64,000 nt of DNA from an uncultured Flavobacteriales bacterium (GTDB taxonomy: Bacteria; Bacteroidota; Bacteroidia; Flavobacteriales_D; Crocinitomicaceae), in contig CALSTG010000001.1 of assembly GCA_943789205.1 (NCBI GenBank), positions 568,182-632,181 on the forward strand. Reading direction: 5' to 3'. Below, one piece after another: positions 9,170-15,862 of the stretch. The notes beneath the pieces were generated by a model. The model did no database searches, was not told the DNA's origin, and saw only the letters and a program-made list of their open reading frames with translations. Made by a program: the position numbers and the translations under genes. The first letter of the stretch is position 1, and every line of letters starts with the position of its first letter.

Positions 9170-9838
9170 ATGAATGATACCCCTATTCTAATTGTTGATG
9201 ATGAGGAGGACATAAGGGACCTACTCTTATACAATCTACAAAAAGCCGGTTTCGCTGTTGAAGCGGCATCAAATGGCTTGGAATGTCTTCAAAAAATAAA
9301 AACGATTAAACCTCGGCTAATATTACTGGATATTATGATGCCAGAAATGGACGGTGTTGAAGTTTGTCAGCAAATTAAGTCTGATCCCAAAAACAATGAT
9401 ATTCTCATCTGTTTTTTAACTGCCAGAAGTGAGGACTACAGTCAAATTGCTGCTTTAGAAGCAGGTGGTGATGACTATGTAACCAAACCAATTAAACCCA
9501 AAGTATTAATCAGTCGTATCAATGCAATTTTAAGAAGATCAATTAAAGAATCGGTTGCAACTGTCGATAAAGGAATTCACATTAACTACGACAAATACAT
9601 AGTGCATAAAGATGGGAATGAAATCATCTTACCTAAAAAAGAATTTGAACTTCTTTCTCTATTGATGTCTAAAACCAACCACGTCTTTCGTAGAGATGAA
9701 ATATTACGCACCGTTTGGGGAACTGAAATTATAGTTGGTGACCGAACTATTGATGTACACATCAGAAAACTAAGAAGTAAACTTGGAGGTGATTATATTT
9801 CTACTATTAAAGGAGTAGGTTATAAATTCAACAATTAA
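9170..9838 (+). CDS. PhoB/OmpR-type response regulator
   Basis: A 222-residue DNA-binding response regulator. The receiver domain has LIVDDEEDIRDLL (D10/D11), the phospho-acceptor D54 in LILLDIMMPEMDG and the lysine in VTKPIKPK. The winged-helix domain has EIILPKKEFELLSLL and the wing ISTIKGVGYKFNN. A 5-codon longer frame from a TTG at 9155 exists, but ATG 9170 fits the family start. No kinase gene is adjacent. It is transcribed away from the other regulator and towards the small-RNA array, whose last terminator begins 9 bases after this stop. Confidence 0.92.
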   Translation: MNDTPILIVDDEEDIRDLLLYNLQKAGFAVEAASNGLECLQKIKTIKPRLILLDIMMPEMDGVEVCQQIKSDPKNNDILICFLTARSEDYSQIAALEAGGDDYVTKPIKPKVLISRINAILRRSIKESVATVDKGIHINYDKYIVHKDGNEIILPKKEFELLSLLMSKTNHVFRRDEILRTVWGTEIIVGDRTIDVHIRKLRSKLGGDYISTIKGVGYKFNN

Positions 9839-9846
9839 AATTCTTC

Positions 9847-9906
9847 AAAAAAAAAAACACTGCTTAGCAGCAGTGTCTTTAGTGATTGAGTTAAAAGTCT
9901 TAGTGT
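9847..9906 (-). ncRNA. Array unit 1: predicted small RNA
   Basis: Predicted transcript of about 60 nt. It begins about 7 bases after the -10 box and ends at the terminator stem ACACTGCT/AGCAGTGT (9857-9864 with 9869-9876, 4-base loop) and 11 Ts. Its unpaired part contains AGACTTTTAACTCAATCAC, almost identical to unit 2. The start point is an estimate from promoter geometry. It runs towards, and stops just short of, the end of the convergent regulator gene. Confidence 0.6.
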
Positions 9907-9912
9907 TATTAT

Positions 9913-9939
9913 GACGTGTGACTTTTAATAATAGTTGCA
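9913..9939 (-). promoter_or_regulatory. Array unit 1: ECF-type promoter
   Basis: Minus strand: TGCAAC (9939-9934), 17 bases, CGTC (9916-9913). AAC in the -35 and CGT in the -10 are the conserved cores of many ECF sigma promoters. Confidence 0.6.
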
Positions 9940-9984
9940 TGGCAAAAAAAATCTAAAAATCCCTTGAATCAAAAAACAATTAAT

Positions 9985-10042
9985 AAAAAAAACACCATCC
10001 GAGGATAGTGTTCTTTTGTGATTGAGTTAAAAGTCTTAGTGT
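9985..10042 (-). ncRNA. Array unit 2: predicted small RNA
   Basis: Predicted transcript of about 57 nt. The terminator stem is AACACTATCC with GGATGGTGTT on the minus strand (9991-10000 with 10003-10012), then 8 Ts. One position is a G-U pair in minus-strand RNA but would be an A-C mismatch in plus-strand RNA, which supports the strand call. It shares the AGACTTTTAACTCAATCAC core with unit 1. Confidence 0.6.
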
Positions 10043-10048
10043 TAATAT

Positions 10049-10075
10049 GACGCATGATTATTTATAAAAGTTGCA
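10049..10075 (-). promoter_or_regulatory. Array unit 2: ECF-type promoter
   Basis: Minus strand: TGCAAC (10075-10070), 17 bases, CGTC (10052-10049). Boxes and spacing are identical to the other units. Confidence 0.6.
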
Positions 10076-10136
10076 TCATTTAATTAATTTAATTTCAGTA
10101 CCGTTAAACCGTTATTTTAATTTCAACTTAGTAAAC

Positions 10137-10191
10137 AAAAAAAACACTGCCCGTGAGCAGTGTTAATTTTTTTGAATAATAGTGTTAGCAT
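10137..10191 (-). ncRNA. Array unit 3: predicted small RNA (divergent)
   Basis: Predicted transcript of about 54 nt ending in a perfect stem AACACTGC/GCAGTGTT (10143-10150 with 10157-10164, 6-base loop) and 8 Ts. The body differs from the other units and lacks the TTTTAACTC core, having an A/T-rich stretch instead. Promoter and terminator are fully conserved. Confidence 0.55.
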
Positions 10192-10197
10192 TATGAT

Positions 10198-10224
10198 GAC
10201 GCAAACATATTAAAAGAAGTTGCA
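10198..10224 (-). promoter_or_regulatory. Array unit 3: ECF-type promoter
   Basis: Minus strand: TGCAAC (10224-10219), 17 bases, CGTC (10201-10198). The promoter is kept even though this unit's body has diverged. Confidence 0.58.
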
Positions 10225-10293
10225 TCGTAATTTAAAAAGAATATTTGAAGGCTATTTGAAATGAAAAATCGCCCTAAACTTGCACACTACAAT

Positions 10294-10357
10294 AAAAAAA
10301 GCACTGCCTAAGCAGTGCTTTCGATAAGAGTAAAATGTTTAAGTTTTCGTAGTCTAT
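10294..10357 (-). ncRNA. Array unit 4: predicted small RNA
   Basis: Predicted transcript of about 63 nt. The terminator stem AGCACTGC/GCAGTGCT (10300-10307 with 10312-10319, 4-base loop) is followed by 7 Ts. Relative to unit 3, one A-U pair is replaced by G-C on both sides of the stem. The body contains ACATTTTACTCTTATC, shared with unit 5 and resembling the TTTTAACTCAATC of units 1 and 2. Confidence 0.6.
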
Positions 10358-10363
10358 CTTATA

Positions 10364-10390
10364 GACGCTTGACAATTTATTAAAGTTGCA
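10364..10390 (-). promoter_or_regulatory. Array unit 4: ECF-type promoter
   Basis: Minus strand: TGCAAC (10390-10385), 17 bases, CGTC (10367-10364), followed by TA as in unit 5's CGTCTC context. Confidence 0.6.
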
Positions 10391-10464
10391 TCAATCTGTT
10401 TTTTATTTTTTTTATTAGCATTAACGGTAATAAAAATAGAAAAAAACAAAACCCTGTAAAAGAC

Positions 10465-10524
10465 AAAAACACCGCTCGTTTGCGGTGTTTTTGCTGATAA
10501 GAGTAAAAATGTTTTAAGTTTCAA
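10465..10524 (-). ncRNA. Array unit 5: predicted small RNA
   Basis: Predicted transcript of about 60 nt. The stem AACACCGC/GCGGTGTT (10468-10475 with 10482-10489) has a C-G pair where units 1, 3 and 4 have U-A, another compensatory change. This terminator has Ts on both strands and could work both ways. The body carries ACATTTTTACTCTTATC, as in unit 4. Confidence 0.6.
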
Positions 10525-10530
10525 TTTAGA

Positions 10531-10557
10531 GACGCAAGTGTATTTCTAAAAGTTGCA
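10531..10557 (-). promoter_or_regulatory. Array unit 5: ECF-type promoter
   Basis: Minus strand: TGCAAC (10557-10552), 17 bases, CGTC (10534-10531). It lies 49 bases upstream of the divergent phosphatase gene start. Confidence 0.6.
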
Positions 10558-10605
10558 CAGAGAAATAAAATGTTTATCCAAACAATTAATTCTTACATTT
10601 AGTTC

Positions 10606-12231
10606 ATGAAAAAAATATATCTTTTTATCTTTCTCACACTAGGTTCAATAGCCTATTGCCAAAAGGATTTACCTAAAATAATTGTAGGGATTGTTGTTGA
10701 TCAAATGTGTTATGATTATTTGAATCGTTTTGGTACTAATTTTTCACAAAACGGATTTAACAAGATCATAAATGAAGGCGCTCACTTAAAAAATATGCAC
10801 TATAATTATATCCCGACCTACACGGGGCCAGGACATGCATCGATTTATACAGGAACTACACCTGATCATCATGGAATTATTGCAAATGATTGGATACAAA
10901 GAGAAACAAGAACACAGGTCAATTGTGTAGGTGACGCGACAGTTTATGGTATTGGAAGCAATTCGCTTTATGGTCAATCTTCGCCGCATCGGCTTAGTAA
11001 AAAAACCATAACAGATATGCTAAAAGAAACATATCCCGAGTCAAAAGTTGTTTCAGTTTCTATAAAAGACCGAGGAGCCGTATTACCTGGTGGTCAGCAA
11101 AGTGATGGAAGCTATTGGTTTGATTACTCAAATGGCACCTTCATAACAAGCTCCTTCTACATGAGTGAATTACCATGCTGGCTGGATAAATTCAATAAAA
11201 AAAACAATGCTCAAAGCTATGCTAAAGTTTGGGAACCTCTTCTTAATCCTGAAGCATACAGCGCGGAGGACGATAGCCCCTATGAAAGAATTTTAAGAGG
11301 AAAAACAAAACCTATATTTCCATATGATATAAAACAACTATGTGATATAAGCGGTTCTCTTACTCCTTTTACAACCTCACCTTTTGCAAACACTTTACTT
11401 ACTGACTTGGCTTTACGTGCTATAAAAAAAGAAAAGCTCGGAAAGGGTTCAAGCCCGGATATGCTATGTATCAGCTATTCCTCACCTGACATTGCGGGTC
11501 ATGCATTTGGTCCTGATTCTAAAGAAATTGAGGATATGTATATTCGTCTCGATCTTGAGCTAGCTCGGTTATTAAATTCACTGGAGCGCTCTTTTGGAAA
11601 GTCAAACATATTATTGTTTTTAACGGCTGACCATGGAGTTGTCCCCGTGCCTCAAAAGCTAATTGATGATGGTGAAAAGGGTGGTTATGTTTTTATTGAT
11701 CAATTAATAAATGAGCTTAGAAATAAAAGTATTAATGCTTTCGGTGTCGACTTTATACTAGGTCAGGACAATCTTAATATTTATCTAGATTATCAAAAAA
11801 TCACAAGCTCTGGTGTAGATAAAGAAGAGATACTAAACCTACTAGAACTTAACATCAAAGGAAAAAAAGGGATTAAACAATCGGCTAAAGGAAAAGAGCT
11901 TGAAAAGCTTGAAACTGATGATGGCCTTTTAAAAATGCTATCTAAAGGTTTTTATCCTACAAGAAGTGGAGACCTTTTACTCATATTAGAGCATGGATAT
12001 TTACCTAAAACAAACCTGAGTGTAGAACCTTTCAAAGGAACGTCACATGGTTCAGGGTATGCCTATGACACGCATGTGCCGTGTTTATGGTACGGCATGG
12101 ATTTAGAAAAAATAGAAATCACACGCAGATTGGCAATAACTGATATTTCAACGACATTATCAAAAATTTTAAAATTGAAAAAAGGACAAGAAACTGGAAC
12201 TGAAATAAAAGAATTGATTACCGCTGATTAA
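10606..12231 (+). CDS. PafA-like alkaline phosphatase
   Basis: A 541-residue exported phosphatase of the alkaline phosphatase superfamily, with a signal peptide of about 18 residues (ending IAYCQ). The active site matches the phosphate-insensitive enzyme PafA: metal ligand D32 in VVDQM, nucleophile T73 in TYTGPGHAS, N94 in IIANDW and the K-x-R pair K154/R156 in SIKDRG, which distinguishes PafA-like monoesterases from NPP diesterases. Later metal ligands appear in SSPDIAGHAFGPDS and LTADHG. It probably releases phosphate from organic esters in the periplasm or at the surface. No Pho-type regulation is visible; the nearest upstream element is the divergent small-RNA array. Confidence 0.88.
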   Translation: MKKIYLFIFLTLGSIAYCQKDLPKIIVGIVVDQMCYDYLNRFGTNFSQNGFNKIINEGAHLKNMHYNYIPTYTGPGHASIYTGTTPDHHGIIANDWIQRETRTQVNCVGDATVYGIGSNSLYGQSSPHRLSKKTITDMLKETYPESKVVSVSIKDRGAVLPGGQQSDGSYWFDYSNGTFITSSFYMSELPCWLDKFNKKNNAQSYAKVWEPLLNPEAYSAEDDSPYERILRGKTKPIFPYDIKQLCDISGSLTPFTTSPFANTLLTDLALRAIKKEKLGKGSSPDMLCISYSSPDIAGHAFGPDSKEIEDMYIRLDLELARLLNSLERSFGKSNILLFLTADHGVVPVPQKLIDDGEKGGYVFIDQLINELRNKSINAFGVDFILGQDNLNIYLDYQKITSSGVDKEEILNLLELNIKGKKGIKQSAKGKELEKLETDDGLLKMLSKGFYPTRSGDLLLILEHGYLPKTNLSVEPFKGTSHGSGYAYDTHVPCLWYGMDLEKIEITRRLAITDISTTLSKILKLKKGQETGTEIKELITAD

Positions 12232-12234
12232 ATA

Positions 12235-13422
12235 ATGAAACAAAAAAAAGAATTTCTTGAACACCTTGGTCAAACTACAGAGCATCCACTTCTTTTAGAA
12301 GTTGAATCGGCAGAAGGTATTTATATAAAAGATACAAATGGACGACAATATATGGACATGATTGCAGGTATTGCTGTCAGTAGCCTTGGACATGGTCATC
12401 CGAGAATCAAAAAGGCGCTTAAAAAGCAAATAGACAAACATCTTCACGTCATGGTCTACGGTGAATTCATTCAAGAACCTCAGCTGAGACTCTCTAAGAA
12501 TTTAAGAAAACTTCTACCAAAAGAACTAGATGGCTTATACATCGTAAATTCAGGAACTGAAGCTATTGAGGCAGCAATAAAATTATGTCGTGCTTTTACA
12601 GGGAGAAAAAACATTATTGCATTCGAGGGTGCTTATCACGGAAGTACAAATGGTTCCTTAAGTATTTCAAGCAATGACAAAAGAAAAAAAAACTTTGAGC
12701 CTCTCCTCCCAAATATTGATTTCATATCGTTAAATAATTTAGAGAGCCTTGACTTAATTTCAAACCAAACAGCAGGAGTGTTTTTGGAAACAATACAAGG
12801 AGATGCCGGCGTTCAAATACCCACATATTGTTTCATGAAAGCACTCCGGAAAAAATGTTCAGAAACAGGAACACTTCTAATTCTCGATGAAATTCAGTGT
12901 GGCTTGGGAAGAACAGGAGCCAACTTCGCATTTGAACATTTTGATATTATCCCAGATATACTAACCCTTGGTAAAGCACTTGGTGGAGGGCTACCCATCG
13001 GGGCATTAGTGGCTTCGCAACAAATGTTAGGTACCTTTAGCAATAATCCTGAGCTTGGACACATAACTACATTTGGTGGACACCCACTAAACGCGGCTTC
13101 AGCGGCTGAATTCTGTGCAATACTCGATGAGGAAATTGATTTAAAAGAAGTTGAACGATTGGGGCAATTATTAGAAAAGGAAATTAGCAGACATCCTGCC
13201 ATTATCGCATCAAGAAGAAAAGGTATGCTTTTTGCTTTTGACATGAAGGACAGTCAAAAAGTAGCTAAAGTTGTAGCGCATTGTTTAAAGAATGGATTAA
13301 TCTTATTTTGGTTTCTTTCTCATCCGAATAGCTTCAGAATAGCACCACCACTAAATATTTCTGAAAATGAAATTTTAAAAGCTCGTAAAATCATCCTTGA
13401 GGCAATTCAAGAAAGTATTTAA
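12235..13422 (+). CDS. Class III aminotransferase (acetylornithine aminotransferase-like)
   Basis: A 395-residue PLP enzyme, cytoplasmic. Family signatures are YMDMIAGIAVSSLGHGHPRIKKAL, the phosphate-binding SGTEAIEAAIKL, AYHGSTNGSLS, the DEIQCGLGRTG loop whose Asp binds the pyridine nitrogen, and the Schiff-base lysine in LTLGKALGGGLPIGA. Closest in style to ArgD/ornithine-type transaminases, but no arginine genes are nearby, so the substrate is unknown. It starts 3 bases after the phosphatase stop. Confidence 0.88.
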   Translation: MKQKKEFLEHLGQTTEHPLLLEVESAEGIYIKDTNGRQYMDMIAGIAVSSLGHGHPRIKKALKKQIDKHLHVMVYGEFIQEPQLRLSKNLRKLLPKELDGLYIVNSGTEAIEAAIKLCRAFTGRKNIIAFEGAYHGSTNGSLSISSNDKRKKNFEPLLPNIDFISLNNLESLDLISNQTAGVFLETIQGDAGVQIPTYCFMKALRKKCSETGTLLILDEIQCGLGRTGANFAFEHFDIIPDILTLGKALGGGLPIGALVASQQMLGTFSNNPELGHITTFGGHPLNAASAAEFCAILDEEIDLKEVERLGQLLEKEISRHPAIIASRRKGMLFAFDMKDSQKVAKVVAHCLKNGLILFWFLSHPNSFRIAPPLNISENEILKARKIILEAIQESI

Positions 13423-13478
13423 ACATATTCCTTATATCAACGTTGGTATTCTTTACATTTACACTTTGATTCATTAAA

Positions 13479-14429
13479 ATGAAAGTTACAGATTACATAC
13501 AAAATTCAAAACAAACATTATTTTCATTCGAAATACTACCCCCTCTAAAAGGAAAAAGCATTCAATCTATTTATGATGGTATTGATCCCTTAATGGAATT
13601 CAATCCTAAGTTTGTGAATGTAACCTATCACAGAGAGGAGTATTTATATAAAGAGAAAGGGAATGGTCTATTAGAGAAGGTCTCCATTCGCAAAAGACCA
13701 GGAACAGTAGGAATATGTGCGGCAATAATGAATAAGTATAAAGTAGATGCCGTGCCACATTTAATTTGCGGTGGTTTTAGTAAAGAAGAAACGGAAAATG
13801 CGTTAATTGACCTTCAATTTTTGGGTATTGATAACGTATTGGCGCTGAGAGGAGATCCAATAAAAACAGAAAGCACATTCAAAGCACATTCTAACGGACA
13901 CCACTACGCTTCTGAATTAATACATCAAGTCAATGATATGAATCATGGTAAATATTATGTAGATGATATTAAAATGGCACCAACTGATTTTTGCATCGGA
14001 GCTGCAGGTTATCCAGAAAAACATTTCGAGGCAATGAACCTTAAAACAGATTTAATTCATTTGAAAGAAAAAGTTGAGGCTGGTGCATCCTATATAGTAA
14101 CTCAAATGTTTTTTGACAATCAAAAATACTTTGACTTTGTAAAAGCCTGCCGTGATTTTGGAATTAATGTCCCAATAATACCAGGGCTGAAACCCATAAA
14201 GACTTTAAATCACATTACCTTTCTTCCAAAATTTTTTCATATTGATTATCCTGAAGCTCTTTCTAACGAGCTGTTAAAATGTAAAACAAATGACGCTGTT
14301 GCCCAGGTAGGAATTGAATGGGGTATTCAACAATCCAAGGAGCTTATGGCTCAGAAGGCACCATGCATTCACTATTATACCATGTCAAATTCAGATGCGG
14401 TAAAAGCAATAGCCAAAAACATCTTTTAA
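13479..14429 (+). CDS. metF: Methylenetetrahydrofolate reductase
   Basis: A 316-residue flavoprotein that reduces 5,10-methylene-THF to 5-methyl-THF for methionine synthesis. Evidence: the FSFEILPPLKGKS start with the catalytic glutamate, VNVTYHREE, the ALRGDP motif, FCIGAAGYPEKH and YIVTQMFFDNQKYFDFV, in the expected order of the TIM barrel. Length is normal. The 56-base upstream gap is too short for a SAM riboswitch. A small exported protein gene follows with no gap. Confidence 0.96.
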   Translation: MKVTDYIQNSKQTLFSFEILPPLKGKSIQSIYDGIDPLMEFNPKFVNVTYHREEYLYKEKGNGLLEKVSIRKRPGTVGICAAIMNKYKVDAVPHLICGGFSKEETENALIDLQFLGIDNVLALRGDPIKTESTFKAHSNGHHYASELIHQVNDMNHGKYYVDDIKMAPTDFCIGAAGYPEKHFEAMNLKTDLIHLKEKVEAGASYIVTQMFFDNQKYFDFVKACRDFGINVPIIPGLKPIKTLNHITFLPKFFHIDYPEALSNELLKCKTNDAVAQVGIEWGIQQSKELMAQKAPCIHYYTMSNSDAVKAIAKNIF

Positions 14430-14972
14430 ATGAAAAAGACCGTATTCCTAATATTATTTTCTTTTTGTGCAAATTTTTTGATGGCACAAGAATTAGCACC
14501 TAAACTAAAAACACTTGTAATAGGCCAATTTGACAAACCTGATGAACGTTATGCAATAGAGGTGGCAATCACTGATTTATTCACAAAAAATGGTATACCG
14601 TCAATACCATCATTAAATGTCATAAAGCAAGGTTCAGACCCTTCGATTTTAGCATCTGACAGCTTACAAAAGGAGTTAAAAGCAATGCAAATCGATAATA
14701 TTGCAATAGTCAATGTAAGAGGATATGACCGTAAATTCAAAATAAGTGACAAAGAGGGTGACCTCAAAGATGCTTTGGAACGAACTAGCATTTACCATAT
14801 CTACAGGGATGAAGCAACATCAGTTAGTTTCGAATTCACCTTTTACAAAGAAGGATCGATGGTGTTTCGTGACATTCTTAAATGCAGCAATATTTCAGAT
14901 AGAGACTCCGTAATTAAGCGTATCAGAAAAAAACTCCCAAAACGAATGGCTAAAAAATGGGGTAAAAACTAG
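14430..14972 (+). CDS. Uncharacterised exported protein
   Basis: A 180-residue protein with an N-terminal signal peptide (residues 1-19, ending LMAQ). No known domain was recognised. The mature part has an alpha/beta look: an early strand LKTLVIGQFD, a helix AIEVAITDLF, IAIVNVRGYDRKFKI, then a C-terminal basic region (SVIKRIRKKLPKRMAKKW). It starts directly after the metF stop, and its stop overlaps the convergent gene's stop in a shared CTAG. The function is unknown. Confidence 0.75.
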   Translation: MKKTVFLILFSFCANFLMAQELAPKLKTLVIGQFDKPDERYAIEVAITDLFTKNGIPSIPSLNVIKQGSDPSILASDSLQKELKAMQIDNIAIVNVRGYDRKFKISDKEGDLKDALERTSIYHIYRDEATSVSFEFTFYKEGSMVFRDILKCSNISDRDSVIKRIRKKLPKRMAKKWGKN

Positions 14973-15862
14973 AAGTTTCCGGATCGAAACTTTTTATCAA
15001 AATTCATTTCGCTTGGATCTCCATAGGCTCCGCACTTTGGAACACGCTCAAAAAGCTTTATAAATTTTAGCTTGAAAAGAACAGGCCAAAATTGAGAAGA
15101 GAACCAATTCCATTTCCCATGAACTCCATTCCATTCATGGATGCCGATTAAGGGAACTTCGAGTGTTGGTATCATCATCCAAGCTCGATTAAACCTTACA
15201 CCAATACCCAAACTATAATGAAATTGTAAGTTATATGCCCCTTGAAATTCGTGTGGCAGCGGAAAAGAGGTTACACCTGAATTATAAACTGTATCAGCCG
15301 TATTAGGTCGGTATTCAAAATTTACCCCGAATGCATTATCAATGAAATGTTTTCGTGCTTTATCTATTTTTTTCTTACCAATATAAATTAATGAATGTGC
15401 AGACAGTCTGGCCGAATACATCTTCAGGTCAAAGTCTCCATTCCCCTCTTCACTCGCAACTAATTCACCCGCTGCATCTGAAATATCAATACGTGTAGAC
15501 TCCTGTCCTGAAAAAACTTTATAACCTAAACCCCAATCAAAATAATCCCAAATTCTACTTTTCCTTAGAAACTTGATTGGAATCCCCTTCCATTTTGGAA
15601 AATGTGCAAATCCCAACTCTGCAGAATAACCCAAGCGGCCAGAAGGGTTTATGGAATAGGATTCTCTTTGACCTGTTAGTAAATCTTGCGCACCTTTTCT
15701 GTCTTGACCTGGTATTAGAAACGTTGCACCCACTGAAAACTGAATACCATCATTAACAACAACAATATAATCGTTACCCTTCGCTGCTTTCGTAAATGCA
15801 CCTTGAGCAACGGAAACATAGGACCAACATAACATTGTGATATACAAACATGATCTTATCAT
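14969..15862 (-). CDS. Uncharacterised exported protein, probable outer-membrane barrel
   Basis: A 297-residue protein with a signal peptide (about residues 1-20, ending VSVAQG). The mature chain alternates hydrophobic and polar residues with many aromatics, such as LRYSAELGFAHF-type strands and AYNLQFHYSLGIGVRFNRAWMMIP, suggesting beta-barrel strands, but the C-terminal strand is not a classical barrel end. No family was recognised. Its ATG overlaps the kmo stop (ATGA), so it is co-translated with kmo. Confidence 0.7.
   Translation of the reverse strand: MIRSCLYITMLCWSYVSVAQGAFTKAAKGNDYIVVVNDGIQFSVGATFLIPGQDRKGAQDLLTGQRESYSINPSGRLGYSAELGFAHFPKWKGIPIKFLRKSRIWDYFDWGLGYKVFSGQESTRIDISDAAGELVASEEGNGDFDLKMYSARLSAHSLIYIGKKKIDKARKHFIDNAFGVNFEYRPNTADTVYNSGVTSFPLPHEFQGAYNLQFHYSLGIGVRFNRAWMMIPTLEVPLIGIHEWNGVHGKWNWFSSQFWPVLFKLKFIKLFERVPKCGAYGDPSEMNFDKKFRSGNF

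Larger units (their letters stand above)
9847..10557 (-). repeat. Tandem array of five homologous promoter-RNA-terminator units
   Basis: The 767-base gene-free interval holds five diverged direct repeats. The -35 boxes sit at 9939, 10075, 10224, 10390 and 10557, i.e. 136, 149, 166 and 167 bases apart. Each unit on the minus strand reads TGCAAC, 17 bases, CGTC, about 30-40 variable bases, then an 8-10 base-pair hairpin and a T-run. Units 1 and 2 are the most similar pair, units 4 and 5 form a second pair and unit 3 is the outlier, consistent with stepwise duplication. AT-rich spacers separate the units and carry nothing else recognisable. Confidence 0.85.

Noticed and set aside
9841..9877. Plus-strand terminator of the response regulator gene
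   Set aside because: The unit 1 hairpin is followed by CTTTAG on the plus strand, not a T-run; the T-run is on the minus strand.
9845..9940. A 31-codon ORF on the minus strand beginning ATGCAA in array unit 1, with a 20-codon counterpart in unit 3
   Set aside because: Units 2, 4 and 5 have stop codons within 3-11 codons of the same position. The unit 1 ORF runs through its own terminator into a poly-Phe tail, and the ATG is part of the conserved -35 box. A promoter explains the conservation better than a peptide.
9847..10557. CRISPR array
   Set aside because: Units are 136-167 bases apart, diverged, and contain promoter and terminator signals. There are no short identical repeats and no cas genes.
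13423..13478. SAM or other riboswitch upstream of metF
   Set aside because: Only 56 bases are available and no paired structure of the right kind was seen.
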